Of a stretch of DNA of 64,000 bases, positions 58,801-62,244 are shown in pieces. The position numbers and the translations under genes were made by a program. Source of the stretch: an uncultured Eubacteriales bacterium (GTDB lineage Bacteria > Bacillota > Clostridia > TANB77 > CAG-508). The notes beneath the pieces were generated by a model that saw only the letters and a program-made list of their open reading frames with translations, had not been told where the DNA came from and did not search any database. The stretch lies in NCBI GenBank assembly GCA_949287075.1, contig CASEEU010000015.1, positions 1 to 64,000 on the forward strand, in the 5' to 3' direction. Each line of letters starts with the position of its first letter. Positions within the stretch are counted from its first letter, which is position 1.

Positions 58801-60139
58801 AGATTATGGACAAGGTGATAATCTAAACAAAGTATATTATTATCGAGTAGCAAGTGATACCGATTATGATGCAACAGATAATAGCTCTGGAACAACAAGA
58901 TACCTATACAACTTGTCTGACTTTGTAGAAATGGGTGGAACAGCTACAACAGATAAATATACAAATGACAACAGCTTATATTATCATGATATTAGTCAAG
59001 GATTTGGATATGCATTGGAAAAATATGATGTTTCAATCGATTTCAAAGATTCTAATATAAACACAGATCAATTAGCACAAGAAACATACTTAGAATTAAG
59101 AAATCAATCAGGAGCAATGAAATATGACAATGGTGAATTTGAGATCAGCTATGACTTATACAACAAAAATGCTATTATGACAGAAACTGTTACAACAGAC
59201 GATGGAAAAACAGCATATTCTGTATATGACAACTTAACAATTCCATTCACATTGAATGCAAATCTAATAGAACAAAAAACAGAAGACGGACAAAATATCC
59301 AAGATACAAAATATTATGAAAAATATACAGGTATGGCAATCGAAATTGTTGATGAACATGGAGAAAGAATCAAAGCACCAGACGTACAAAACTTAAGAAT
59401 TATCGATCAATCAACATCAACAGTTTATAGAGTAGGAGCAGATGGTGTTATCAGAGTTCCACTATCAGCAGGATTATCTACAATACAAAATCAATATCAA
59501 TTGGCAATGAGTCAAAGCAGTGTGCCAGCTGGCGTATATATTGCAAAAATTTACTTCTTCGCATCAGATGATGGATTACATTACGGTACAGAAGTAAAAC
59601 AAGAACAAGAAATTCAAATTACATTTATTAATAAACTATTAGGACTAGCAGGACTAGAATCAGTAGATGGAAGTAGAATTATTAATAAAACAACACATAT
59701 GAATTTAGTTCAAGGAAATGGATTAGACTTAACAGTAAAAGTTGGATCACCTACAAATGATACCAACATAAGAGTAGAGTTATATAAACGAAATCCAACA
59801 TATACAACAGCAGAAGACGGAACAACAACCTATAATGGCATAAGCTATACACAAGTAGACTTAAAAGATTATTTAGAAAATCTAAATGATACAGGATGGA
59901 AAACACCAGAAGACTTTGCAGGACAAGACTTAGTCACTGCAGAAGGATGTAAAGAATACGTACTAATGGAGAAAAAAGAGCATGAAGAACCAACAGAAGG
60001 AGAAAACATAGAAAACATAGACTTCGATGCAGCCATCAAAGATGGAATTAGCACAGGTGAGTATAAACTTGTATTCAAGGCATACTATAACAACACACTA
60101 ATACAAACCATAAGAAAATCATTTATTGTAACACCTTAA
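34817..60139 (+). CDS. Giant DUF285/Ig-like/beta-helix surface protein, main portion (continues from 31717 via frameshift)
   Basis: An open frame of about 8,430 codons. The nominal ATG at 34817 lies inside the previous frame without a ribosome binding site; homology starts at about 34841 (DGLIENRTTYPKYRTEW). Joined to 31717 the protein would have about 9,470 residues. Order: four units, each Ig-like modules (~2.7 kb) plus a DUF285 block (~1.2 kb), with blocks at about 37550-38730, 41430-42640, 45330-46500 and 49200-50400. Diverse Ig-like domains follow (50400-54300), then a short InlB-B/Flg_new-like repeat with SFAGWAEADERG (about 54330-54660). A right-handed beta-helix region with Y-G-G and F-G-G-G turns spans ~55540-57400, and a beta-rich C-terminal region ends IRKSFIVTP. 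No LPXTG or C-terminal membrane anchor is seen. Hairpin cluster L starts at the base after the stop. Confidence 0.82.
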   Translation: MQIQQRQLDGLIENRTTYPKYRTEWIKEGTAIDETEANNPKLNVTLRGTTNTELTATEYISNVTSSLVPENIKVFIEDTEITDIVTKTVGTATTTANTKTGAQDVLQTVTLTNFEEATRQTGKPYKEWAGNIRIEVAQGTLSDTTGPADPETGKTVTYGNKNMEVASADTQTGATTGAGSITEIGARIDNIIQDATKVDKNTEDAMFADLIKPEFTYRSQETEISQDEEKVTIVFDVVDKFFQSTTLSNLDASQITVLIDDYDPVELNQNITKQLTKVEDITGTVEGVDNTKIGERYQLVITGLDQENEDGVGDGYTYSGYMTLSFAAGTVTDKSGNQSSAKSISIGKDEPGGQDGDEEIVDVVDPVWSVEEINTNEEYVKLHVKDKYLNKDQSVLNLTEDAITIVVNGQPSTAIATILAGPIEIVPNEEYEYIVTLENVTPPDAGYVEFTPVEPIVGGTAKYKEDNGGYIKLEIAAGVVVDQYGNETNKQTLEVGNLDKTKPEVFDVQKTQDKENGKETFVFNVTDKNYDPSDPVTLDEIELWMDGQQIDDQVVKNLISTVEIKANVNGEIKVLGHQYTLEVSEIVETDEEFIASNRDYRELSGTLEVRIDPMASKDMSENYIKEETATITDFTDLIDPEVMYQYSSTDIDYDGKNFTMEFNIFDKYYDTGELTIDDLTILIDGEEPDWAEVNKSLQVVEKTSMVNGTSKVIGHTYTLTLSNLEQLQVKDGENYLDYSGVVTVAIPADKIMDTAGNGNVATTLTSGINLPGGSGTEEVVDVVQPFVEKMTSNVNVDAKTATVTFKVTDKYFVNSTLTNENIQILVNGTENTAITKQLTSTPLTEQRVVDGTTSDVQYGVQYTVNLSGIDTTVNQIKVRVPAGLVTDQSGNVNEQTDLILFNTLRSAVDDIQLDGSEYISNSFLGNRNIIRNNIDNLTFVDHIPEDVYDVFTNTYIDNTAWDVSAQQDNSIIAWYEGNPYSTVKVYIGSNDEIFGNVNSSYLFTYIGYESTCTSTEIITNLDMLNVSNVTNMDRMFMYAGIYAMTTLNLGENFDTSNVISMNSMFMQTGMRRMTTLDLGDKFDTSNVTDMSSMFFSTGNNAMTSLDLGENFDTSSVTNMTQMFGSTGSTAMTSLDLGDKFDTSNVTDMSGMFGYTGYASMTSLDLGDKFDTSNVTDMSSMFWGTGYTAMTSLDLGDKFDTSNVTNMSDMFAATGYTAMTSLDLGDKFDTSNVTNMKSMFDYTGSLAMTTLDLGPAFTNIASTNTDMFNQTGKSGEIIIQAPEAIYQDGTNFKLNTDSSTTIELDYGTINPKYRTEWIKEGTAIDETEANNPKLNITLRGTTNTEVAADEYISNVTSSLAPEDIKVFIEDTEITDVVTKTVGTATQTANTRTGAQDVLQVLTLTNFEEASRQTGKSYKEWSGNIRVEVAQGSLSDTTGPTDPETNKAIPYGNKNMEVASAETQTGATTGAGAVTEIGARIDNIIQDATKVDQNTTDAMFADFIKPEFTYRSQETEILHGDEERVSIVFEVTDKFFESTTLSNLDASQITVAIDDYDVTELNQNITKQLMKVQDITGTVEGVENTKIGEQYVLIISGLDQQDADGNGDGYTYSGYMTLSFAQGAITDKSGNQSPAKSISIGKDDPGGEEGDEIVVDVVDPVWSIYEVNEEEEIVKIRVKDKFLNRDESILALTEDAITIVVNGEPSTAIATILAGPTEIIPNEEYEYTITLENVTPDDGGYTEFTPVEPIVGGTAQYKNDNGGHITLQIAAGVVVDQYGNESNEQILDAGNIDKTLLEVYDVQKTQDEAQGKETFIFNVTDKNYDPSDPVTLDEISTWINGENVDDQVTTQIISTVEIKANVRGEIKVLGHQYTVEVSQIVETDEEFVDSGRSYRELSGDFELRIDPMASKDMVGNFIKEETTTITDFIDFIKPEVRYEYSTSDIDYEGKTFTMIFDIADKYYTSGTLTIEDLNILIDGEEPNWDDTGVHGVVKELTEQDITGTVNGTNKTVGKRYTLKLSHLEQLEKLEGKETMDYSGIITVAIPANKIMDTTGHGNIATTITSGLNILAGDPGEATVVDVVDPIWEKVSSSVDVDAKTATATVKVTDKYFASSNLTADNIKVLINGAEVAKDNIQINVGTKSAASTTDGQNVIGDQYTITLSGEGLNFNSNQIKIQIAEGTATDQSGNTNKVADVILYNTLKATNTETEGTSPFLGNTNIQRQDVKTVTFVDNIPEDVYDASTNTFVDGSAWDVSAQGDNSIIAWDTGNRAISIGSNDEIFANIDSSYLFNYVGFSQSLPVQIIRNLELLNTSNVTNMSYMFRSTGYTNCMEYFDLGDNFDTSNVTDMSYMFENTGLVNMKYLDLGEKFDTSNVTNMIGMFSTDNSNNISYTNKLGTIYLGDKFDTSNVTNMERMFYNLESLTGLDLGDKFDTSNVTNMSNMFYNTGYTEMTSLDLGDKFDTSKVTNMSSMFFDTGHMRLTSLDLGDKFDTSSVTDMSYMFQGTGYNLLESLDLGDKFKTSNVTNMNNMFYNLGRYEMTNLDLGPAFTNIATSNTNMFNNTGKTGEIVIQAPEAIYQDQTHFKLNTDSSTTIGWTNSSGAEITNYGTINAKYRTEWLKEESEIDETDANNPKLNITLRGTTNQEVDPTEYISDVTSTLTSNNIKVFIDDTEITDVVTKTVGTATQTANTRTGAQDVLQTVTLTNFEEAVRRTGIPYKEWSGNIRVEVAQGSLSDTTGPADEAGKKIPYGNKNMEVASTETQTGATTGAGAVTEIGARIDNIIQDTTKVDKNTDNVMFTDFINPEFTYRSQDTEIIHGDEEKVTIEFDVVDKFFESTTLSNLDASQITVLIDDYDPTELNQNITKQLIKVQDITGTVEGVENTKIGEKYQLVITGLDQEDADGNGDGYTYSGYMTLSFAQGAVTDKSGNISPAKSISIGKDDPGGADGDEEVVDVVDPIWTVGELDRENGIVKLRVKDKFLNQAESIFNLTTNDITIIVNGQPSTEVGKQLSGPVEITPNEEYEYTLTLTNIIPDVEGYTEFTPVEPIVGGTAQYKNENGGHILMEIAAGVVTDQYENTTNSQEFDLGNIDGTGPEVYDVQKTHDAENGKDTIVFNVTDKNYYPDDPVTLDEITLWLNGTQIDDQVAKQLISTVPIKAEMNGEILVLGHQYTLEITEIVETDEEFIGSGREYRELSGDLEVRVDPNASRDIKGNHINSDKATVTDFIDFIKPEVRYTYNTSDIDYDGKTFTMVFDVADKYYNTSTLTRDDLNILIDGEEPNWDDTGVHGVVRTLTEQDITATVDGESKTVGKRYTLKLSHLEQLEKLEGKETMDYSGIITVAIPANKITDTTGNGNVATTITSGLNILAGDPGEATVVDVVDPIWEKVSSSVDVDAKTATATVKVTDKYFASSNLTADNIKVLINGAEVAKDNIQINVGPKSAASTTDGTDVIGDQYTITLSGEGLNFNSNQIKIQIAEGIATDQSGNTNKVADVILYNTLRNTFTEQKAEHAFLGNTNIQRQNVDNVTFVDNIPSEVYDFSAKAYVDSTAWDVSAQGDNSIIAWYEENDNGTVKVYIGSNDEIFGNVNSGSLFTYIGYSENCTATETITNIGLLNVSNVTSMGNMFSFTGYAAMTNLDLGDNFDTSNVIEVYHMFSNTGYAAMTNLDLGDNFDTSSVTRMDSMFNNTGAKNMTSLDLGDKFDTSNVTRMDNMFRSTGYTAMTSLDLGDKFDTSNVTNMENMFYLTGYTAMTSLELGDKFDTSNVTNMKEMFGFTGNRAMTSLDLGDKFDTSNVTNMDRMFYFTGREAMISLDLGDKFDTSNVTNMSNMFEDTGRYATTTLDLGPAFTNIAGTNTNMFTNTGKSGEIVIYAPESIYQNSTNFKLNTSSSTTINYTNGTINPKYRTEWLKEEAEIDETDANNPKLNITLRGTTNQEVDPAEYISDVTSTLTSNDIKVFIEDTEITDVVTKTIGTATATANTRTGAQDVLQTVTLTNFEEAVRQTGKPYKEWSGNIRVEVAQGSLSDTVGPADEDGDRTTYGNGNMEVASAETQTGATTGAGAVTEIGARIDNIIQDATKVDKNTDNAMFTDFIDPEFTYRSQDTEIIHGDEEQVTIVFDVVDKFFESTTLSNLDASQITVQIDDYDVTELNQNITKVLTKVEDITTTVEGVEDTKIGERYQLVITGLDQEDADGNGDGYTYSGYMTLSFAQGAVTDKSGNISSAKSISIGKDDPGGQDGDEEVVDVVDPIWTLEDVDRENGIVKLHVKDKFLNQAESIFNLTTDDITIIVNGEVSTEIGKALTGPVEIVPNEEYEYTLNLSNIIPEEDGYTEFTPVDPIVGGTAEYRNENGGYMSIEIAPGVITDQYENTTNKQKFDLGDIDGTNPEVYDIQKTQDAENGKETFIFNVTDKNYDPTDPVTVDELSAWVDGVQIDDQVTKQITSTVEIKANINGEIKVLGHQYTLEVTQIVETDEEFVATGRDYRELSGNIEIRIDPTASRDIKGNTINEETTTISDFIDFIKPELRYEYSTSDIDYDGKTFTMEFNIVDKYYNAGTLTIDDLNILIDGEEPNWDDTGVHGVVKELTEQDITATVNGTNKTVGKRYTLKLSHLEQLEKLEGKETMDYSGIITVAIPADKITDTTGHGNNATTITSGLNILAGEVGEATTVDVVDPIWEKVSSSVDVDAKTATAVVRTTDKFFASSNLTSDNIKVLVNGAEVSKDNIAINIGTKTTAYASNGTDVIGDEYTITLSGEGLDFTTNQIKIQIAEGVATDQSGNGNKATDIILYNTLKNTSTETGNTSAFLGNTSIQRQNVDNVTFVDNIPSSVFDVSANSYVDSTTWDVSAEQDKSIIAWYEPSANGTIKVYIGSNDEIFGNVDSSYLFSWIGRSNNCTATETITNLGLLNVSNVTNMGNMFLWTGYNAMISLNLGDNFDTSNVTNMSHMFMYTGSDAMTNLDLGNKFDTGNVIDMSSMFAYAGQNAMTSLNLGGNFDTSNVTDMSSMFISIGYRAMTSLDLGEKFDTSNVTDMNYMFGFAGYTKMTSLDLGDKFDTSNVTNMERMFSRTGYTAMTSLDLGDRFDTSNVTNMQQMFNLTGYIAMTSLNLGDKFDTSKVTDMSEMFDETGYTAMTNLDLGPAFTHIAETNSSMFGETGKSGEIIIQAPESIYNDRTHFKLNTDSSTTIGWTDNTGADTTTYGTINPKYKPEWQKVSSSINEETKEVSIVVKGQVDPSVYTSNVNGQFPEGELTGEQANLLNVYIDGELAENITKSISAVIETTDGTTGMKSVQYTITLSNFEEALRQIGKNFKEWSGNIVLQPVKGTLIDDYGNKNMQAIDNSAGEWINVELKDADTDRNTDGTMFADYIKPEFTYETYDTTIDYDQKNVNIIFDVTDKYFESTTLTQDMITITVDETQLPEDATITKTLSKVTLDADVVDGNITYKANGDIYYTVDGVEKKVGERYQLLVEGLESENGEGYSGPMSLSFPAGIITDTSGNQNDAKTITLGIDEPQNPDHPEHDEPIIVDVVNPLWEYLTSSIDRENETVTVTILGTDKYYQENTLTTDKIHVYLTDSETPDEEVTTISKNLVQVDPASQEYADLLTQAQAKGLDNIGVIYKLTLGDYGELSGATKVVLDAETITDTSGNFNIETEIPVGNPEWVEEGDDPENPIYTAFRNNIVDFINPSIKYTYSDVEGSTNPDIDYEAKTLTVKFTVTDKYIRENSIMNPDGTMNAENIRIKVAGTDLTDQLHTTVTSADIPNGTEYTFVVSNFELVYNEGQKYQDYSGAVDFVFTGGKVDDTSGNKNTATTITLDYDDGDDPDNPVIVDVIDPLVERTEDNLSILNANNAITRDLDTETGTVSVRIRATDKYLRQTTLQDAENVAKMKVKVVKPNGETVYPDTIVKQVAQVNKTATAVIYQITLSNFEDNQGLTSIIVPEGVIVDSSGNTNKETEILVGNATWIEPGDANGEYTAFRESIVDFTRPVWEYADSSITRDRAGETGTVTVKILGHDDYYLKDTLTEDNINVYVDNAEDPEAPITTITKQLTKITDEAELNGADTGYTLTLGNFGTYDGTVKIEIAENTMRDTSGIGNKVTEIPVGNPNWVETDIGDNVDNPKYTAFRNNIVDFIKPTIEYKYAEGTNPVIDQENKQVSITFDVVDTNFLESDILTADDIKQILVDDMDVTNTLTKELTSSDIPEGEGNGVRYTLTLSNFELPENLENEIFRRHSGKIEFVIAENKVRDTSGNANIETKIVVDNDDGDDENNYVIVDFINPKLFYKEKFITYAERYATVTISGTDRFYDFNTTLEPEDISIYELNRNGEYIQRTDLPISITPVRNEYGYDFVIRFDEFEEEFKQLKISIPAGKISDTEGHSNEATDIYVDLDNKKPVWKYEATDTSEFESNGKISFTVKGKDTFLVQEESNLEAGDIRIIKDGVDITNADNITVQPVGEDANEISETYQIDVTGLTEIGTYSLVIAKDTLVDEFDNYSNATTISFSKSAISSNTENYTNVTYHVTPDFEQMHQAYVHELMNVTTSGTNEGSSVYRASSIGEIYGNGDNNLFAEPFTYENGAQTAYSFAGWAEADERGVAVENGEVYDLYTDIPNTVTNLRAVWQEATVIFVSSSGNNANDGLSPTTSVQDLATAYNKLNASGNATNNIIVIMDAIEWNSDEKLVGNATITSLYAGVDYRTSGAELKVSSNMNVEGDITFDNIELYADSTNVSDGSDYLSTGDYTNILITNYGDVTLGRGISTPEDKYTFGGVVGGNYKEEETTGTIGNHKVIVEAGRYNDIIAGSSLDYGGQSSTEKYVSHEVIIGTMKESVISRNDKLEITGYLAIGELEDGNYPYNPNGAQDSDLGYEGTYATTQILSGTFTGENKFHKASEDAVMYLRSINGFTDGKSRLNMYGGNITGNIYGGARMATSKGENIDNMEPTVNTLNFYGGQVSGNIFGHGGNDTSTGNSEINLQGSVQITGNVFGGSNATQEGQGKVTGNTYVEIIGTITVSGNIYGGSNGVINGTNINLNTGLITGNTNVILHNGAIITGDIYGGGNNAGVTGDAGIVVNNGQVMGTVYGGAYQNQVRTSTNIDIVDGIVNDIYGGNILTTQAQLNADNISQNVNIIIGDVLKDVTPTINGTVYGSGKYDRVGNVTITLNKCATAPTIYGGSDGAGITDQVDIYLNGMTANTIYGGPKGDGTVTTSNIYLATGTVTDVYGGGYGGTTTTANVILDETEMGALGTIGGNANVTNIYGGTNTNGTVTTANVNLVSGNVTNVFGGGNNAGVGTANVNLDGITIDTIFGGSKNAGITTNTNVQLNSGTATNVFGGGYDVGVTNASVTQNGATVTNIFGGNQGGTGDGGETTNATINIEGTTAQNIYGGNQNKGITRNTTINIKGNSVITGELYGGGLGTEIGRNNAVGSTTINITGGTIERDINGGSKNSTVYGTTNINIGKDAVTDKSFTAGNIVINGNIYGAGDSNNEDYNTVSVQGETHILMDNSAESPITFSGRIFGAGKNATYSSTASDGTDKSTVELKDFGTSSQSYTMTSIERTGKVSIYNSYLELLGAQDESNYYQKTSYTLNRITNGLALLDNTTLYTQRGFNMVGGFESLLTNADGSTTKETATIADGSVTRNVDNRIYTFEGVNLIFAKAEGDLSDRNNEDIWGDVNGMAFFGMYRHNRTTGNKEYDIYAPDYAGTATTNMFAIGTYIEGRHKSNHDTTVDGFYTNVVSEGETTATPQVIEVTDYGTYYDWIIGAQIVNYNTQLIASIFGTQSTAELTLDFNSFVDNATYNGTTFSVDRITSNALNTDVNLINKLQVPIYSENANNTFGLTMQTSNSGWQQSGETNIYTDGDGSFDGDTVFKTDNSNTAGTLLFKIFSSVNISETKDLGYVNIVLTGKAKSSEDASMGNTFKVVIAVNLQTEQTPNIENYIPTFTNSSKTKLSYTTDSQVDLTYVLYKEVHGQQSDFYANGDYRVLSTTMPLPQGTGITIRDYGQGDNLNKVYYYRVASDTDYDATDNSSGTTRYLYNLSDFVEMGGTATTDKYTNDNSLYYHDISQGFGYALEKYDVSIDFKDSNINTDQLAQETYLELRNQSGAMKYDNGEFEISYDLYNKNAIMTETVTTDDGKTAYSVYDNLTIPFTLNANLIEQKTEDGQNIQDTKYYEKYTGMAIEIVDEHGERIKAPDVQNLRIIDQSTSTVYRVGADGVIRVPLSAGLSTIQNQYQLAMSQSSVPAGVYIAKIYFFASDDGLHYGTEVKQEQEIQITFINKLLGLAGLESVDGSRIINKTTHMNLVQGNGLDLTVKVGSPTNDTNIRVELYKRNPTYTTAEDGTTTYNGISYTQVDLKDYLENLNDTGWKTPEDFAGQDLVTAEGCKEYVLMEKKEHEEPTEGENIENIDFDAAIKDGISTGEYKLVFKAYYNNTLIQTIRKSFIVTP
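34861..50400 (+). repeat. Four ~3.9-kb tandem macro-repeats inside the giant gene
   Basis: Each unit comprises an Ig-like run beginning PKYRTEWIKE...TEANNPKLN and a DUF285 block. Block headers fall near 37550, 41430, 45330 and 49200, i.e. spacings of about 3,880, 3,900 and 3,870 bp. A marker such as GGTGTTCATGGAGTGGTAA recurs near 40776, 44666 and 48539. Later units are closer to each other than to the first, which fits recent tandem duplication. Confidence 0.85.
55540..57400 (+). other. Glycine-rich beta-helix region encoded within the giant gene
   Basis: About 620 residues of ~20-28-residue coils, each ending in I-Y-G-G or V-F-G-G-G and usually starting with N-V/T-x-N or T-x-I-N-I. Examples are GNIYGGSNG, DIYGGGNNAG, VFGGGNNAG and NIYGGNQNKG. 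The regular spacing and repeated N-I/V-x-L strands indicate a parallel beta-helix passenger typical of adhesins. It is distinct from the DUF285 and Ig-like parts upstream. Confidence 0.7.
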
Positions 60140-60274
60140 TGTCGCATAGAGATCGTTTCTCTTTGCGACATTGGGAGTGTCGCATTGGGTTCGTTTTTCT
60201 TTGCGACATTTGTCCCATAGAGATCGTTTTTCTGTGCGACATTTGTCTCATAGAGATCGTTTCTCAATGCGACA
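60140..60274 (-). repeat. REP-like hairpin units, cluster L (4 copies, reverse)
   Basis: Units at 60140-60170, 60178-60208, 60211-60241 and 60244-60274. The first starts at the base directly after the TAA stop of the giant gene. One spacer is TTGGGAG; the other two are TT. Left arms are TGTCGCA, TGTCGCA, TGTCCCA and TGTCTCA; all right arms are TGCGACA. Confidence 0.92.
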
Positions 60275-60332
60275 TCCATTAATAAAAAATTAACAAAGCT
60301 AAAACAAAAGCTAAAACAGGAAAGGATTAGAT

Positions 60333-60725
60333 ATGGAAAGAAAGCATGCAAGAATCAGAAAGAAAGAAAGAAGAGTTAAGAAAATAACTATACTCTGTAT
60401 TATACTTATATTAGTAATAACATTCTCTGTATTTGGTAGATATGTTTATTATCAAGCAAGAGAAGCATATTTTACTTCAAAAGCGTTTTATTTTACAAGT
60501 GATTTACTAACTCTTGACAATGCAACATACCAATATGAAAATTGGGGTGGTGTTGATGATTATGAAATCAATTTTGATTTATATAGTTATCAAAATACAT
60601 TATTAAGATTAGATTATGATTTGGATTATGAACTTTCATGTGAGACACCAGATACAGATAAAGTAAGCTTGCGGAATAAACGAAGTTGGTGGACCTACAC
60701 AAACAACAGGAACTATTTATGCTAA
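60333..60725 (+). CDS. Membrane-anchored protein of unknown function, 5' part of a frameshifted gene
   Basis: A 130-codon frame. A very basic head (MERKHARIRKKERRVKK) precedes one hydrophobic helix (about residues 19-36) and an extracytoplasmic region. Sense reading ends near DTDKVS: after that the frame gives LRNKRSWWTYTNNRNYLC-stop, while the +1 frame gives CGINEVGGPTQTTGTIYAKDG and continues openly into the next entry. One extra base at about 60666-60669 explains it. The repaired product would be about 292 residues. The basic head plus single helix, and its neighbourhood with a SipW-like peptidase, suggest an exported fibre- or pilus-like component, but no family was recognised. Confidence 0.6.
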   Translation: MERKHARIRKKERRVKKITILCIILILVITFSVFGRYVYYQAREAYFTSKAFYFTSDLLTLDNATYQYENWGGVDDYEINFDLYSYQNTLLRLDYDLDYELSCETPDTDKVSLRNKRSWWTYTNNRNYLC

Positions 60726-60768
60726 AGATGGAAATACACCTAATAATGTTAGTAGGATAAAGATTGTT

Positions 60769-61212
60769 GTGTCACCAAAAACACAAATTGAACAAAATGA
60801 TATTATTACGATTAGAATAAAAGCTAGCACGCAAGAACCATATCAGAAAGAAATTTCTTGTGAGATATCTTTAAGAATACAACAAGTTTTAGCAAATACT
60901 TATGAAATAGAAGATGTTGCAAATAGAAATTATTTAACTTTAAAAATGGTGAATGCACATGAAACAGGAGGAAATGTTTCATTAGAGTTTGATCCAAATG
61001 TTGTCAGAATAGATTTAAATGACGATGCTTATATTAATCGATTAGAAGGCAGTGAAGAAGTAAATGGTGATGGATATGTAGAAAAATTTGTTTTTACAAT
61101 GGATAAAGAATCTGCTAAAAACATCAAATTTTACAAAGTGGATATGTCCCAGGATTATACATATCCTTCGGGAGATACTTCATGTATTATTTCAGTAAAT
61201 AATGAATCATAA
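60769..61212 (+). CDS. 3' part of the frameshifted membrane-anchored protein
   Basis: A continuation of the preceding gene in the +1 frame. The frame is open back to about 60670, so the GTG at 60769 is probably not a true start and has no ribosome binding site. The encoded region is beta-rich (IRIKASTQEPYQKEISCEI, FDPNVVRIDLNDDAYINRL), extracellular in character, ending ISVNNES without a sorting signal. Its stop is followed 4 nt later by hairpin cluster M, which probably acts as terminator. Confidence 0.6.
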   Translation: MSPKTQIEQNDIITIRIKASTQEPYQKEISCEISLRIQQVLANTYEIEDVANRNYLTLKMVNAHETGGNVSLEFDPNVVRIDLNDDAYINRLEGSEEVNGDGYVEKFVFTMDKESAKNIKFYKVDMSQDYTYPSGDTSCIISVNNES

Positions 61213-61216
61213 AAAA

Positions 61217-61354
61217 TGTCGCATAGAGTTCGTTTCTCTGTGCGACATTTTTTTTTTTGTCGCATAGAGATCGTTTTTCTACGGGACATTTGTCCCATTG
61301 AGATCGTTTTTCAATGCGACATTTGTCCCATTGAGATCGTTTTTCAATGCGACA
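61217..61354 (-). repeat. REP-like hairpin units, cluster M (4 copies, reverse), 5' of the RAYT gene
   Basis: Units at 61217-61247, 61258-61288, 61291-61321 and 61324-61354; spacers are T10, TT and TT. Arms include TGTCGCA/CGGGACA and TGTCCCA/TGCGACA. With cluster N it forms a mirror-image bracket around the transposase gene. Confidence 0.92.
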
Positions 61355-61463
61355 TTTTAAAAAAATAATGGAAAAGTATGGAAAAATAAAAGATATTATG
61401 TTATACTATCGATAATTTAGGGGCAAATAAAAAAATAAAAAAATAATAAAAGGAGAAATCATT

Positions 61464-62243
61464 ATGCCCTATAAAATTAGAAAAGGTAGTATGACAAAGA
61501 TATATCATGTCATGCTACGAGGAAATGATAAGCAAGATATTTTTTATGATTATCAAGATTATTGCAAGTTTTTAAAAATACTTAAGATAATAAAAGAGAA
61601 ATACCATTGCGAAATATATGAATATTGTTTAATGACAAACCATGTACATATGATTATTTTTGATCGTCAAGATGTATTATCAAAAGTAATACAAAGTTTG
61701 GCAATATCCTATTCATTATATTTTGCTAAAAAATATAAAAAAGAAGGTCATTTATTTCAAGGTAGATTTTTAAGTAAAAGTGTTGAATCTAGAGAGTATT
61801 TGTGTACATTGTGTAGATATATTCATCAAAATCCATTAAAAGCGAATATTGCAAAAACTGAAGAGTATCAATGGAGTAGTTACAATGAGTTTTTATTTGA
61901 TTCTAAGATTAAGATTATAAATCCAAATCCTATTTTATCCATGTTTGGTCAAACAAAAAAAGAAGCCAGAAAAAATTTTATCATATATCATAGTCGTAAA
62001 GAAAATCTCATAAATGAAGAAGTAGAATATGAATTTGCCTATAAACTAACAGATGAACAGGTAAAAGAAAAAATTCAGCAAATTTTAAAAATAGAAAATG
62101 TGAGACTATTTCGCATGTATGATAAAGATACAAGAGATGCAAAATTGAAAGAATTAAAAATTATTAAAGGGGCTTCAAAAGCACAAATATCAAGAGTATT
62201 AGGGATTAATAAGAAAATGGTAGAGAGAATAATGAAAAGTTAA
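61464..62243 (+). CDS. REP-associated tyrosine transposase (RAYT; Y1/HUH family)
   Basis: A 259-residue IS200-like HUH nuclease of the TnpA-REP/RAYT branch. It shows KIYHVMLRGNDKQDIF (13-28), the HUH motif H60-V-H62 in LMTNHVHMIIF, GHLFQGRF (95-102) and the nucleophile Tyr119 in CRYIHQNPLKA. A C-terminal helix-turn-helix (about 225-257, KGASKAQISRVLGINKKMVERI) is of the kind found in RAYTs. Such enzymes cut and join single-stranded REP hairpins by a 5'-phosphotyrosine link. Ribosome binding site AAAGGAG. Four hairpin units lie on each side in opposite orientations (clusters M and N), and the gene shows no IS200-type ends of its own. All expected catalytic residues are present, so it is probably active. 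Confidence 0.9.
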   Translation: MPYKIRKGSMTKIYHVMLRGNDKQDIFYDYQDYCKFLKILKIIKEKYHCEIYEYCLMTNHVHMIIFDRQDVLSKVIQSLAISYSLYFAKKYKKEGHLFQGRFLSKSVESREYLCTLCRYIHQNPLKANIAKTEEYQWSSYNEFLFDSKIKIINPNPILSMFGQTKKEARKNFIIYHSRKENLINEEVEYEFAYKLTDEQVKEKIQQILKIENVRLFRMYDKDTRDAKLKELKIIKGASKAQISRVLGINKKMVERIMKS

Positions 62244-62244
62244 A

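Noticed and set aside
9381..60078. Long minus-strand ORFs opposite the giant genes (for example 220 aa at 10371-11033)
   Set aside because: They are antisense shadows of the repetitive DUF285 and Ig-like coding strands, showing repeats such as LVSNLSPKSKLV with no start signals.
60139..60139. LPXTG sortase-anchored adhesin at the end of the giant protein
   Set aside because: The C-terminus reads IRKSFIVTP with no LPXTG, no hydrophobic segment and no basic tail; likewise for the other two giant proteins.
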